A stretch of DNA of 58,072 bases from Pezicula radicicola (GCA_003008705.1 PDUO01000098.1:66463-124534); one strand, 5' to 3'; counted from the first letter of the stretch, positions 12,625 through 23,710 are shown. Program-made: numbers and translations. The notes: generated by a model from the letters alone, not told the origin.

Positions 12625-13490
12625 TCACACAACTGCGGTAGACATAAGTTGCTTTGTTCCGAGAATCTGTCTAGGATATTCTGCCCAATTCAGTCTTCTT
12701 ATTCCATCCACGGCCTCCATATGGATCATGCTATGGCTTGGAATATTAGAATAATCTATGTATGGTTGCAAATCTACAAGAAGAGATCCGCTATCTCCGA
12801 GATGCCTACAATTGGAAAAAAGCCGTATGACAGACGAATTCCCGGCATCCCAACCGACAGAGCGCAATATTACACCGGATGAAATCTCGAGCGACGTACT
12901 TAGAGACACAGCCAGGGCCTTTCATATGCTTCTGGTACTGCCTCACAGGATCAAGGGTCCATACGATCATTTCACTCCGAGAGCTCACATTATGGTACAG
13001 GGATGCAGCACAAAAGCCTGATATAAAGCATTAGACTATGCTCGAATGGAATTCTACAATATACCGAAAGGAGGATGATCCATTTCTCCATATGAGTTGT
13101 AGGTCATGGCCATTGATGGTTGCATTGATTACATGGAAGCCCCAATCATAGTCGGAATCCTTCGCTCTTTCTCCATTCGCATTGTGACCGGAATTGTGAT
13201 CTATGCTGAGACTCCATTCAGCTCCTATTTCGGTCATTCTGTAACTGAATAGTGCAGCCGCAGCATCTCCTCCAGAACAGTAGAAATCCCAGTCAGAATC
13301 TTTGCTGTATACGCCACCATAGAAGAATGCAGATGCACGGGAGCCTGAGATCACAGTAATCGTCTCCCTTAGTATTCCTAGAAGCTTGTCGGGATACTCT
13401 GTAAGCTGACTGAGATAAGCCCGAGGGTTATTCTTGTCGCCCACTACATCGACAGCTTCATGAATGGATTTCCAGGTCCAAAGGGAGATA
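12625..13490 (-). pseudogene. Nucleotidyltransferase-like fungal protein, broken
   Basis: From the high end the frame reads SIHEAVDVVGDKNNPRAYLS, then ISGSRAS...DSDWDFYCSGG. The GSRA and D-x-D-x-DFY arrangement is that of nucleotidyltransferase-fold proteins common in ascomycetes. An in-frame TAA at 13031-13033 follows EFHSSIV, and the same frame continues CFISGFCAASLYHN, so TAA most simply replaced CAA. A second lesion lies in a T6 run near 12829-12834, after which the frame shifts by one and continues RHLGDSGSLLVDLQPY down to the stop at 12625. The 5' end is cut by the AT-rich block starting near 13500. The function of the live family is not known to me. Confidence 0.6.
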
Positions 13491-14035
13491 GATTCCGCTT
13501 AAATCTATAGTTATTTCCTATTAAATTTAGTAAATATATAGAAATAATTATATAATTACTTATTATAAGTAGGTAGCTTATTTAAGTACTTTAACTTTTA
13601 TATAAAATATGAGACAACCCTATTACTACTATATATTACTACTATCTATATTATAGCTATATAATATTTCCTATCTATTTATATTAGAAAATACTACTTA
13701 AGCTTATACTAATATATATAAATATATAACTTACTAAATAACTTCTAATTAGTTATATAAGTAAGATAATATCTTTGTAATTTAGGCTAAAATTAACCTA
13801 TTATCTTATTCTAAGCATTTATCTTATTCTACTAATTTATCTTAATTGCTAATATATACGGTAATTAATCATTCTAACTCCTACTGCATCATGTCTATAT
13901 CATAGAGCACTGACACCGTTTTGGTTTGTTTCGAGGATCATAGAGCCCATGTCTATCCGGATTCGAAGGGCAGAAGAAGGAGCTGAGAAAGTGATTGACC
14001 ATGCATGGCCGTCACAAATGTGCCTCGTGGCTCAG
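13491..14035. other. AT-rich insertion block and spacer
   Basis: From about 13500 to 13890 the DNA is AT-rich with strong TpA excess and no open frame, resembling the RIP-hit left end but without recognisable domains. It abuts the truncated 5' end of the nucleotidyltransferase-like pseudogene. The remainder is ordinary composition and leads to the 3' end of the Zn2Cys6 pseudogene. I see no gene here. Confidence 0.5.
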
Positions 14036-16330
14036 TCAAATATCATAATCTACACTAGAGGTAATACCAGAGAAACCATACATGGTCAGATCTTCAAAGC
14101 TGTACTGTTCGATGGATAGTAAAAAGTCTAAGTCTGGAAATTCGTGATCGAAGGGTGCTTGAAAAGTCGCCTCTATATCAGTGCCGAGCTACTCTAGGTT
14201 TGACTCTTCCAGGCCACGAGTATGAATGGTATCAGTGATGACATTTGACTCCTCCTGATCCAGCCTTTTCGAGAATGAAGTCTCAAGAACGTTTCTGAAA
14301 CTATTCTTAGAAGCTGATGCAATACCTACCTCATCGTGTTCAGAGCTATAGTTGGTGTCTGCTTTGAGTACCTTTCCGGGGTGAAGACGAGCAGTGATTC
14401 TATCGATGAAGGCTTGAAATTTCTTGATGCGTCTAAGACCATTCCTAGTACTCCATGAGCCAGTTACTATATGCCTGAGACACTGTATAGCGATCTTGAT
14501 CTTGTGTCTAGTCTCTGGCGGAGGACGTATCCCGGAACTGAGAATCAATACCGTGAGAGTAGAACTGTAGTTGTGAATATCGACGATTGAGAACAGTGTA
14601 AGTTGGCCACGAAGATGTAGAGACTCAATGAGATCGATTATTCGTATAGCCGCATTAATGTATACTGTTATTATTTCTTGAGAAACTTTTGCTGATTCTG
14701 CTGTTGTTTCTGCTTTATATTATGGATATTTTCGTACTAGATTTCCGAGCTCGTGCTGTCCTAGATAGATGAATGCAAGGTTGAAAAACAGTGCTAGATG
14801 GACTGTAGGTCGGAAATCATGGGTGGTATTAGTTGGAATTTCGGGGGTATACGTCTGACTCCATGTGAGGAGAGAGGTATGAAGCTCTCTGAAATGTAAG
14901 GCACGAGCTTCGCGGGTACTTTCAGGTATTAGTACTTCTTTGTTTCTCTTCGTATTCAAAGTGTTCAAAGACTTACGTCAACGCGGAAATTCGGTCGTAT
15001 ATTTTGATAAGGTATAGGAGGGCTATATTGCTCTCTAGCTTCTTGGTCTTATTCCGATCATCAAGGTCGGTACGAAATTGCGGAAATGATATGTCGATAT
15101 TAATGATGGATATACTCGTGGGTTGTCCTAAAAACATGCTCACTTCCCTGTATCAACAATCAGTCCACAATCTCAGATCCGAGGAATTTTTTGTAGCCGG
15201 AAAATGGTATTCTTACCTCTCATTCAAGTAGATGGTCCAGAAAACTCGGTTTCGAATTTCCAAGAGGTGTAGTGAATAACTTTGTGTATAGGTATTCCGA
15301 TGTATGTGACTGGCAACCGCCATGCGTAAAGCAGTCCCAAGATAGACGTAGGCCGTGTCCCGTTCATCAGATGGCAGTAAGTATATTCCAGCAATGAGGT
15401 ATGCTTGAATACTTACAAGACTACCAATCGCGATGGCTCTGGGTATGACCATCTACGCGAGTCGATAAAACACTTGTCCTGGAATCTCGTCTGTCATGGT
15501 ATCTGAAGGTGAGGGTGCTTGTATCTGATTCAAGTGTATGAATTGGCTTGCACCAGCTAATACTACAAGTATTAAGCAAACGGTATCGTAGCTGACTCGA
15601 CTTTCAGAAGCCGGAGGAGTTGTGTAGAAGTTTTTGACTAAGCTTTTGAACTACGTCCTGTCGAAATAGAAGTAGTTCGTCTCGCAGTGTTGATAAAAAG
15701 TCTTAAACAGTGGACCGGCGACCTCTATCGAAGGGAATCGACTGATTACTTACTTCAGAATGAAATCTTCCAAGCCTGATATACCGCAAAGGTCACTAGA
15801 TGGCTGTGTATTGTCAGTATATGCTATAGCCAATATTAGTCTAGGAGCACTTACCAAATTCTGATGGTGAGGTTGTAGATTGATAGACTTCCGGCCGTAT
15901 GGATCAGCGGTCGTAATGACTTCGGACACGGCATCGGAGGCAATGTCCAGAAGGCTTACATCTTCAATACGGCTTGCAAAACCTCCATTATATCAGCTAC
16001 TTCTCGAGCACATTAATGTCCACATACCACTATTTTGCTCGGTGCGTCTCCCAGTGTCTGAGACGGTCTGGGACGATGAGGTATTCTCAGTACTAATTGT
16101 TGTCAATATTATGATTATCTTGATCTCGACAGGTGCGACCCACCTACGAATTTCTAGTGGTACCGCTTTGGGAGCTGAACCTGCCTTAACATGGCTAAAC
16201 TCACAATTCTGACCCTTTCGAAGATACGCTGTATATGCCTCTCCCCTGTACGAGCTGTATCGTCTCCTGGCAGAGCGACATTGTATACAAGCTTGTGGAG
16301 TGCGTTTCCTGAGATCTAATGGAACCTTAG
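14036..16330 (-). pseudogene. Zn2Cys6 transcription factor with destroyed zinc finger
   Basis: The N-terminal exon (16324-16201) reads RKRTPQACIQCRSARRR followed by the remainder of a binuclear cluster. Spacing is CX2CX6YX7YX2YX6C (16289-16203), so three of the six metal-binding Cys codons read TAC or TAT, which are G-to-A changes. The middle (15452-15213) holds a fungal-specific TF domain (DTAYVYLGTALRMAVASHIH, then RNRVFWTIYL). The C-terminal part continues through 14548-14189, meets a TAG after EESNLE, and carries on in frame to a TGA at 14036. No in-frame ATG lies between the zinc finger and the nearest upstream stop. It is the neighbour and probable former regulator of the amidohydrolase. 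Confidence 0.75.
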
Positions 16331-16558
16331 GGCGATTTCGAACGTTTCTGATGGAAGATATAGTGGATTTCCTGCCGAGTAATCATGACATTCATGCAGG
16401 TTGAGGCTGCTGATCATGTGCATCGGAGTGCCACTAATTGCATAGTTGATCTAATATAGTATATGAACTTTAAAATAATTTTTAACAGTGTCTTTGCTGT
16501 TCGTGGGATATAAGCGAAAGTGGCTGAAGATATATAGATTAGTATGTATTATCACCCA

Positions 16559-16574
16559 CGGGTACTTGTACCCG
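16559..16574. promoter_or_regulatory. Palindromic operator copy 1
   Basis: CGGGTACTTGTACCCG. It is an inverted repeat with outer CGG/CCG half sites 10 bases apart, as bound by Zn2Cys6 dimers. It lies about 230 bp upstream of the zinc-finger exon of the Zn2Cys6 pseudogene and just beyond the 3' end of the amidohydrolase. Confidence 0.6.
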
Positions 16575-16705
16575 CCGCTTACAATCCCTGACTAAATCAA
16601 CCAATAGATGTAGGATACACTATACGAAAGTATACGCATACTTGATTTATAGAATAAGGGTATGAAAGCCTTGCATTTTGTATTAGATCTTGTTATTCGT
16701 CTGTT

Positions 16706-18049
16706 TCATTCGATCTGTGGGAGATGGTGGCTCTCCTCAGCCGGAACCTTCGACCACCTACTCGAAAGTATACGCCCACCCTTAACAATAGCCAGAAGAT
16801 ACCTATCAGGGTCGTCCAAAATAGTAACATCTTCCAAGGGATTCCCGTTCAAGATGATGAAATCAGCTAGGAACCCAGGCTTCATATTTCCTAAAGTATC
16901 TTGTCCTATCATTCTCGCGGCATTGACAGTAGTACTTTGCAGAACCTCCAAGTCTGTCAGAACCTGTCTCTACAATGAGAACTCGTGTATCTGCGTATCA
17001 TGCAGTAGTCCCAAAAGGTCGGATCCGTAACAGAGTGTCACGCCTGCCTCGGATATAATTTTGAGAGAGTGTAAGCCAGCTTCGAGAACTCCATTGGCTT
17101 TAGTAGCTGAGGCTGGGGGCAAGAAGTTTGGAAATGGGGAAGCTTCCTGTACTGTGTAAGCGACCAGTGTAGGCGTCAGGAAGGCACCCTTCTCTGCCAT
17201 CAGCTTTGCCGTGGACTCATCGATGAAATTGCCGTGCTCAATGCCACGAACTCCAAGTTCAATGGCTTGTCGAATAGCTTTAGGTGTATATGCATGAGTA
17301 GTGATATATATTCCAGCGTTTGTTGCTACCTTAACAATAGCTGAAATCTCTTCGACTGAGAAGTTGAGATTATCGAGAGATCCGGTAGGACTGGTGACTC
17401 CCCCGCCAGCAAAAATCTTGATGAAGTCTGCTCCACATCGCAGCTCTTCTCTTGCAGCTTTCATACAATTCGGTACCCCATCACAGATTCTTGCGGCAGC
17501 GAGAATGGTTCCACAGCATGACAGCTTATGATCGTGGATAGAGCGTTCCTCTCCGCTTCCACCGGACTGTGAGAGCCCGTGGCCTGCAATGAAGAGGCGT
17601 GGACCGCGAACGACGTTTTCGTCTATCGCTTGCTTGAGGGCTGCTTGGGCTCCTCCACAGTCTCGGACGCTTGTGAATCCTCTGTCGAGCATTTGACCGC
17701 AGAGGTAGGGCATACGGAAAGCTGCAACAGCTGGGCTCATACGAACGGTTGATTCTAGGTCGGGAGCCCCTGGAACCGCCACAATGTGGGCATGACAGTC
17801 GATGAGACCGGGGCAGATGAACTTTCCGTTCAAATCAATATACTGTGCGTCTTTGCTGTCCTCCGATTCTCCTTCGTTATATGTGCTTTTAATGACACCA
17901 TTAGCCACGTGAACAGAAACATTTTCCTGTACTGAGCCATCAATGGGGTCAATGACATTGGCATGGGCGAATATGATGTTTGGAGATGGGTCTTTTGGTC
18001 GCCATGGTGCGATCAGCTTTACGATGGGTTTATCGAATATTGACTTCAT
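16706..18049 (-). pseudogene. Imidazolonepropionase/ochratoxinase-type amidohydrolase with one stop
   Basis: This is a metal-dependent amidohydrolase of the group containing prolidase-like and ochratoxinase-like enzymes. From the ATG at 18049: HxH motif DCHAH near residue 84, the KIFAGGG block holding the likely carboxylated Lys, then THAY, IEHGN and GSD, all in the family order. After residue 359 a TAG (16970-16972) interrupts the frame, yet the same frame continues RQVLTDLEVLQSTTVNAARM and the normal C-terminus to 16706. The whole is 447 codons, the expected family length. TAG for CAG is the simplest change. Without readthrough the product lacks the last sheet and is probably inactive. The promoter side carries two copies of the palindrome. 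Confidence 0.85.
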
Positions 18050-18199
18050 GATGTGGAAATAAATGTAGAGTGTTATATCTTTAGAGACGGACGAGAGAGG
18101 TTTTGGTGAAGCGAGCTGAGCGGAAAGTCATTTGGACTCTGCCTTTCTGACGTTCCTTTATATGCAAATGAACCAGGACCATCTACTTGCTCTCATCGA

Positions 18200-18215
18200 C
18201 GGGTACATGTACCCA
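18200..18215. promoter_or_regulatory. Palindromic operator copy 2
   Basis: CGGGTACATGTACCCA, about 150 bp upstream of the amidohydrolase ATG. The 14-bp core is a perfect palindrome and only the last outer base differs from copies 1 and 3. Confidence 0.65.
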
Positions 18216-18270
18216 CACATACTTGGTGGTTGAGGACCAGACAGGTTGATGGCATCGTTGCATCACCATG

Positions 18271-18286
18271 CGGGTACGTGTACCCG
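18271..18286. promoter_or_regulatory. Palindromic operator copy 3
   Basis: CGGGTACGTGTACCCG, about 220 bp upstream of the amidohydrolase ATG. It shares every base with copy 1 except the single central position that varies in all three copies. Confidence 0.65.
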
Positions 18287-18924
18287 TTGCCAAGGTCATC
18301 CGCAAAATGCTGCTAAGCGGAGTTATCATCGCTGATCAGAAATGTCACACGGCCAGACATACGTTCTCGTGTACCGGAACTCTACTCGATCCCTGTCGAA
18401 CAGATAGTCCGTACCGTCTCGTCTTTGAAAATCCACTCGAGCACCTCTGGCAGTTATCCCAGAATGTTCATCTCTTTCCCCCTCGCAACAACTTTACTAT
18501 CAGATAATATGCACTTCGAGTTGACCGCTAATTGGAACGCATTGAGCGCATTATATATGGTGTAGCAACCCCAAATCTGAATAGTTTCATTAATGTAGAC
18601 ACTTCAACCTATTATTTCTGATAAGATAGGACACTCTATTTCAAGTACGAAGTCCTGCGATAGGAAGTCGCCACGGACCTAGGTGAAGGTGTTAATCTGG
18701 AAGACTGCACATTATACACAGTAAATAGAGACTACAAAATGCGCCACAGCTATCAAGTCTCCTGAAAGAAACAATCTTAGCGGCTAGATTGTTAAGTCTT
18801 ACGATCAAGCTGGAGTGTGAACCCATCTGAGCTACGATGTCAACAGTAGTTGCATTACCACATATTAACAATTATCATTGGTCTACAACATAACTATCGA
18901 CTGGAACACATCCATCTGTACTCG
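18287..18924. other. Non-coding spacer
   Basis: I see no convincing gene. Short open frames exist but have no coding texture. The spacer separates the amidohydrolase promoter from the miniature LTR element. Confidence 0.4.
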
Positions 18925-18929
18925 AAGTC

Positions 18930-19046
18930 TGTCAGCCGGAAATCAGGTGACTTGTAGACACGTTTCAGCCCACGTTTTATATATATATATACCTACTTTA
19001 GACCTTACTTTATTCTATAATCGAGTCAACCTCCAAAAGTCTAATA
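18930..19046 (+). repeat. Left LTR of the miniature element
   Basis: 117 bp, beginning TGTCAGCCGGAAATC and ending AAAAGTCTAATA. The last bases read TAATA where the right copy has TGACA. Confidence 0.85.
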
Positions 19047-19506
19047 TAGTAGTAGTATACTGTCTCGTACCTTATCGGGCGGGATTTATAATATAGACAG
19101 GCTTGATTCCTTTACTTCCTGCTTTTAAATAAAGAAGAAGTATTGTATAATACTAATAATTACCTATTATAATATTAAGGCTCTCGACTTAAGGAGAGTT
19201 ACTATAATCAAGGCCTGTATAAACTATTAACCTCGAGTAGATAATCAAGCTCTACCTTGTACCTTATATATCTCTACGCTACCCTACCTATATATTCCGA
19301 ACCTCCCTTCTCTTTAATATATATTACTATATAAGTATATAGGGTATATAGGTTATATAGGGGCTGTAGGGGAAGGAGGAGTAGGAGTAGGGTCAAGGAC
19401 ATAGATTTAGTAGTTAGGGTTATATATTTAAGGGTTATATACATCTGATTTCCTATACTCTCTTATAGTTATAGGCTCTCTACTTCGTACAAAGCCTAAG
19501 GGGGTG

Positions 19507-19623
19507 TGTTAGCCGGAAATTAGGTAACTTATAGATATGTTTCAGCCTATATTTTATATATATATATACCTACTTTAGACCTTACTTTATTCTGTAATCG
19601 AGTCAACCTCCAAAAGTCTGACA
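19507..19623 (+). repeat. Right LTR of the miniature element
   Basis: 117 bp, beginning TGTTAGCCGGAAATT and ending AAAAGTCTGACA. It shares a long identical core around the TATATATATATACC run with the left LTR. Confidence 0.85.
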
Positions 19624-19628
19624 AAGTC

Positions 19629-20525
19629 ACTAAGTGTTGCACTGAGCCATTTTTTGACGCGCTTAATCGGAAGACCTCACTACGAAGTCATGATGGTAAG
19701 ATAACAGAGTATAGGTACGGAATGAACGCGTTGTTACTAGTCTCTGTCAAAATACAGCATTTTAGTAAAGAGATGGCGGAATGTATTTCAAAATTAAGTA
19801 TGTCGACTTCTCGCAAGAAGTCGAAAGACATTAAGCTCAATCTCGTGTTGCAATAGTTGTAAAACTTATCTTTGATGCCGTGACACAGCACATTTCACAA
19901 AATATAGTAGTTCAGGAGAAGAAAAATTGTTCAGCACTTCTTTTATTTCTATGATGCTAATGGTTACTTGGTCTCTTAAGATAGTCGTGCCAATTAAATG
20001 ATCTTTTTCCAAGCCAAAAGAAAGTCCTAGCAACGATGGATTTCATATACCACTCTGCGTACCTGCTTGTCGAGACCAATGGAAGAAAGCATTCCGGTCA
20101 GACTAAGGGCCGAGCATTCATCCCGAGCGAGATCTCTGCTTCCAAGCACTCTGGAAATGGTCTTGCTGCTCGCGATAGATTTGACGTAGCGCGAAATGCA
20201 AAGAGGTAGAGATACGATCTAGCTGGGAACATGCTAGAGCTGACGCACTGTATTTTAGATGATTAGAATCATGGCTGGACCAGGCACTTCGAGTATAACT
20301 CACCTAGTTATATCGACAAAGAATCATTCATCAACCAACCGTCTGACCGCCTCACTGGTCGGTGATGTTGGAAGTGCTATGGACAAATATAAGTACGATG
20401 AAATAGAAGTTCTCTCGCATCATATGGGTCGAAAGATTTAAAGGCCGTCAGATAGTCGGTAGTATATGCTTTGATGGTGCTATCATTGGACTAAAAACTT
20501 TTGGTGTAATATATCGTAGGTAATC
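19629..20525. other. Intergenic stretch, possible decayed coding DNA
   Basis: There is no open gene. On the minus strand around 20020-20240 there are runs with coding-like texture interrupted by stops, but I recognise no family. The stretch ends at the 3' end of the four-exon gene. Confidence 0.35.
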
Positions 20526-21660
20526 TTAGCTCTGGGAGAACCACTCTTCATTCATGGTAGAATGAAGCATCATTCTCTCGCGAATAGTCTAATATTGATT
20601 AGCTTCCATAATAAAAGTGAAAAGTAAGGTAGGAGCAAAAGAAAGGTAAAGAAAAGAAGAAGAGAGGAAATATTACCATCTTTGATTTTATAGCATTTTC
20701 CTTCATCTTCTCCTCCGCTTTTCGTTCCTTCTGTAGTTTGAGCCATTCTCTGTGCTCCTTTCTCTGATGTTTCTCCTCTTTCTCTTTTGCCCGTTTAAGC
20801 TGCGCTGGAGTCTTCGGTGGAGGTGAGGGTGATTTTAGACCCGCCAACCTTCTGAACACGTAGAAGGGGTTCAGCTCCACCATTTCCTTCCATCCAGGCT
20901 TGCCAACATTACTCATTACTCCGGATTCGAAGAACGCGGTTGGTTCAACATCTAATTCCTAAAAGTTAGACTCCTCGATTAGTAGGATTAAACTTCTTCT
21001 AGGATCTAGATGATGGGTATATATACATGCTCAACATAAAATAGCAAATCAGGTATCACAAAAAATTTACTCAAATCGGCGAGCTCATTCTGGGTTAAAC
21101 CCAGAGAAGAAGACGTAAAGAATTTCTTCCGGTTGGGAATAGGTCGTTTCGGCGGTTTGAAGAAGTCTGTACCGGCTGGTGGGCCATGCAGAGGTGCTGC
21201 ATCATCATCAGTGCGAAGGAACTTAGCGACCAGATGAGGCCGTGTCGGGCGAGGATATTGTAACCTCATGTTGCTGGTAGCTCTGATGAAGGATAGGTTG
21301 GGCGAGTTGTGGTATTTGTGTCTGCGAATCTTTCGAGGTGAAGGTTGAAAGTTGAGGAGACGTGAGGTCGCGAGATCAGGTGACATCAAACTCTTGGCAC
21401 CGCCCCTGAGCTTCTCGCTAAAAGTCGTAATAATACTCTAAAGGTTGCTGTAGTCACGAGCAATACAATTAAGAGAGAATAGATAGGATATACCTGTCTA
21501 GAGTGGACTCTTTGATAAAGCTAGTGAGATTGGAAGTTGATTTTAATGACTTATGCAGAAGAGCAGTTCTTAGGATTTCATAGTATGGTGCGGTACAGTA
21601 GTGCTCACGGATGCTTTAGATGTCGTCGAAAGTGAAGGTGAGTGAGGTTATGATGCCCAT
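20526..21660 (-). CDS. Unknown four-exon gene with an early stop
   Basis: The hand-built model joins 21660-21494, 21417-21027, 20958-20677 and 20588-20526. Introns are 76, 68 and 88 bp with GTATAT, GTATAT and GTAATA donors, TAG acceptors and CTAAY branch sites. All phases agree, giving 300 residues. The frame contains one TAA at codon 15 (21618-21616) between TFTFDDI and SIREHYCTAPYYEIL, most simply a mutated CAA. The N-terminal part is helix-rich, the middle is basic (SPRKIRRHKYHNS), and the third exon ends in a Lys/Glu-rich helix (KEKEEKHQRKEHREWLK). I do not recognise the family. Either the stop is a real lesion or translation starts later (a Met follows SEKLRGGAKSL). It is transcribed divergently from the 170-residue gene. 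Confidence 0.6.
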
Positions 21661-22149
21661 GTATGTATACCTACTCTCCCCACCTGCTCAGCTCTCAGAG
21701 ATATTCCGTCCTATCCCTCACACATTCCTCTACAAGCGCCAGGTGACGACATTTGACACTCAAGTAGCGATCTTGTTCGGCATAACCAAGTCAAAAGAAT
21801 CAACTATTTCTTAATCACATCCTTGGCCGGCGAGTATCAAATCCGATTTGCTCTCAAATCCTCCACAAGTTTTTTTCCTCAGCTGCATCTACAGTGCATA
21901 CACATGCGCTCGATCCTCTACAGCCAGAATCTATCTGCTACTCCTTCTTCTCCTGAATTCAGGCCCATCCTCCATTACCAAGCTCGAGCTCCTTCGTGTG
22001 TGATCAGCTCCACGGAGTCAGCTATATACAAGTCTGCTCAAGCGGCTACAGAACATCAACTATCGAAAGACAACTACTCGAGTTCGTAGCGTGAAGGTAC
22101 GGCCTTGATCCTAATCAAGTATAACTCGAGCTTTTTCCCATTCGTCACA
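21661..22149. promoter_or_regulatory. Shared region between two divergent genes
   Basis: This 489-bp stretch separates the starts of the four-exon minus gene and the three-exon plus gene, and so should hold both promoters. An 88-codon frame at 21823-22089 has no supporting texture and I leave it out. No clear operator was seen. Confidence 0.35.
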
Positions 22150-22777
22150 ATGCCGAGGAACAGCGATACGCAATATTGGGTGGTTGAATAGTACGCATAA
22201 AAACACATTCAGAATCAATACAGATTATCGAAAGCTAACTGGGGTGCTAGTTACACCCGAGTCGTGGCGACCAAGGCTCGAATACCAGGAGGTCAAGGTA
22301 TCCTTATTATTAAGCCAAATGGAAATGCGATCGTGCAGGACGAAAGTGGTGCAGATATTGCTAAAGGGGTATGGTTTGGGCACCCGCCCGAGTCTGAGCT
22401 AGTTATACACAATAAGATCTTGAAGATTCTTAGGAGAAGCGAAAGTAATGGTCAGCGGGAAGTTGAGTCACAATCAACACACACTTCTCAGCGGATTCGC
22501 AAGGCTACGCCAGCCCAGGAAGTTGAGACGGAAGATACAAGGCGACAGCGCGAGAAGCTCGAGCAGGAGCAGAGAGAATGGGAAGAAAGCATGGCCCCAT
22601 ATTTTGAAGAACAGAGGAGACAAAGGGAAGCCGAACAGGCTGAGTTAGATAGGATTGAGAGCTTAGTAAGTTGTCTTGCTAAGTGTGTGCATCTACAGAT
22701 GATCTGACTTGTGATTTTAGAGTCCGAGGTCGAAGACACGGGCCAAAATGCTACAGCACAAGTTCCGTAATGAATAG
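22150..22777 (+). CDS. Unknown three-exon protein, 170 residues
   Basis: The model joins 22150-22190, 22251-22665 and 22721-22777. Introns are 60 and 55 bp, with donors GTACGC and GTAAGT, acceptors CTAG and TTTAG, and a CTAAC branch site in the first. All phases fit and the frame has no stops. The N-terminal half (MPRNSDTQYWVVEYYTRVV, then GGQGILIIKPNGNAIVQDES) looks like a compact beta-rich unit. The second half is a charged helix (RRQREKLEQEQREWEESM, EQRRQREAEQAELDRIES) likely to form a coiled coil. No family is recognised. It appears intact, unlike its divergent neighbour. Confidence 0.6.
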
Positions 22778-22879
22778 AAGATTTGCCGATGTCGCTGGAA
22801 ATCATCGAAGCATGGTTGGGAGGGAAGCCGGTGTAGCAAGCGACTGCAGTACTGCTTCTCCTTCATGAAATATCTGGGT

Positions 22880-23370
22880 GGATCGCTAGAAGAGCTAGAC
22901 TTCGGACCCGGCCCTGCTCATCGTCAACAGTACTCCCAGTGCGAATTGCATACATTCTCCTCCCAAGACGCTCCGCATTTCCGTAGTTAAACACCATCAT
23001 AGATGTAAACTCTAATTCGTGGCTGCCAAGGTCAATATTCCTTGTATCAGCCCTCGGAGATGAATTGCTTTGAGACTGTCCATGCCGGCAGAGAAGAAGT
23101 CAGTAGTAACATCCTCAATCTCATGCCCCTGAGATCTGACAGTGCGAAGAATCCAATCTTAAAGTTCTGGAATTGTCAGTCGAAGAGATTGTATCTTGTT
23201 CGCACTTCCAGCAGCTTCATAGGTAACATCTGTGACAGGGGCAAACTCCCTGTAAACGAGTCCACGCTTGATGGAACTCTTGTTAGTCAATTGGCACTCG
23301 ATGTCCTCGCCGAAGATGTGTCTATCATCTAGAGAAGGCTTCTTGATTTTCAGAAGCTGTAGTAGCAAAA
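22880..23370 (-). pseudogene. NRPS-like adenylate-forming enzyme, carrier-domain fragment
   Basis: From the high end the frame gives the tail of an adenylation domain (LVYREFAPVTDVTYEAAGS), then LTIPEL, a TAA (23159-23161) where the family has Gln, and DWILRTVRS. The carrier site is FFSAGMDSLKAI (about 23100-23065), whose Ser takes the phosphopantetheine arm. Near 23030 the frame shifts and continues LGSHELEF then FNYGNAERLGRRMYAIRTG, the usual tail of fungal NRPS-like reductase carrier domains. The adenylation core and reductase are gone. It is a relic of a secondary-metabolite or lysine-type reductase gene. Confidence 0.7.
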
Positions 23371-23710
23371 GGGACGTATCCCGTCCGCCGTGTCAAAGCG
23401 TTCGCGTAGGTATGCACAGACGAAACCCCCTACGGAGGTTCGAAGGTATAGGACCTAATGTTTGTCTCACCGCTTTGCAAGGGGGTATGCTGAATATCCT
23501 ATAACATGCGCGATAGCTGTATTTTACGTTGCTAAAGCTAAAGATGGAAGGCTTTCTAGGTACCTATTAGCTATCAACCTTGTGGCATTAATACGCAAAC
23601 GCTTCGACGGCTAAAGGGATAGTGCTCTGCTAATTAGAAGAAAGGGACGTGCCCCGGCCAATGAGAGAATGTCTTTCAACCTTAAACTTAAGGTATAAAT
23701 GTCTTCGGGT
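23371..23710. other. Non-coding spacer before solo LTR
   Basis: I see no supported gene. The minus strand near 23400-23450 has a short coding-like run (VGGFVCAYLRERFDTADG) of unknown origin. Confidence 0.35.

Larger units (their letters stand above)
18930..19623 (+). mobile_element. TRIM-like miniature LTR retroelement (694 bp)
   Basis: Two direct repeats of exactly 117 bp bound a 460-bp interior without coding capacity. Each repeat starts TGT(C/T)AG and ends CT(G/A)A(C/T)A, the TG...CA form of LTRs. The undamaged forms, TGTCAG and CTGACA, are inverted copies of each other. The element is flanked by the 5-bp duplication AAGTC (18925-18929 and 19624-19628), so both ends are exact. A purine run AAGGGGG precedes the right LTR as a polypurine tract would. 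Differences between the LTRs are mostly C/T or G/A, consistent with RIP. Plus orientation is inferred from the purine tract. Confidence 0.88.

Noticed and set aside
13500..13890. A possible transposon with inverted ends in the AT-rich block.
   Set aside because: No inverted or direct termini could be matched by eye; only composition supports it.
18878..19096. 72-codon plus-strand frame.
   Set aside because: It crosses the left LTR of the miniature element and its flanking duplication, so it cannot be an old gene.
20118..20303. 61-codon minus-strand frame and adjoining coding-like text.
   Set aside because: No motif or neighbouring exon could be linked to it.
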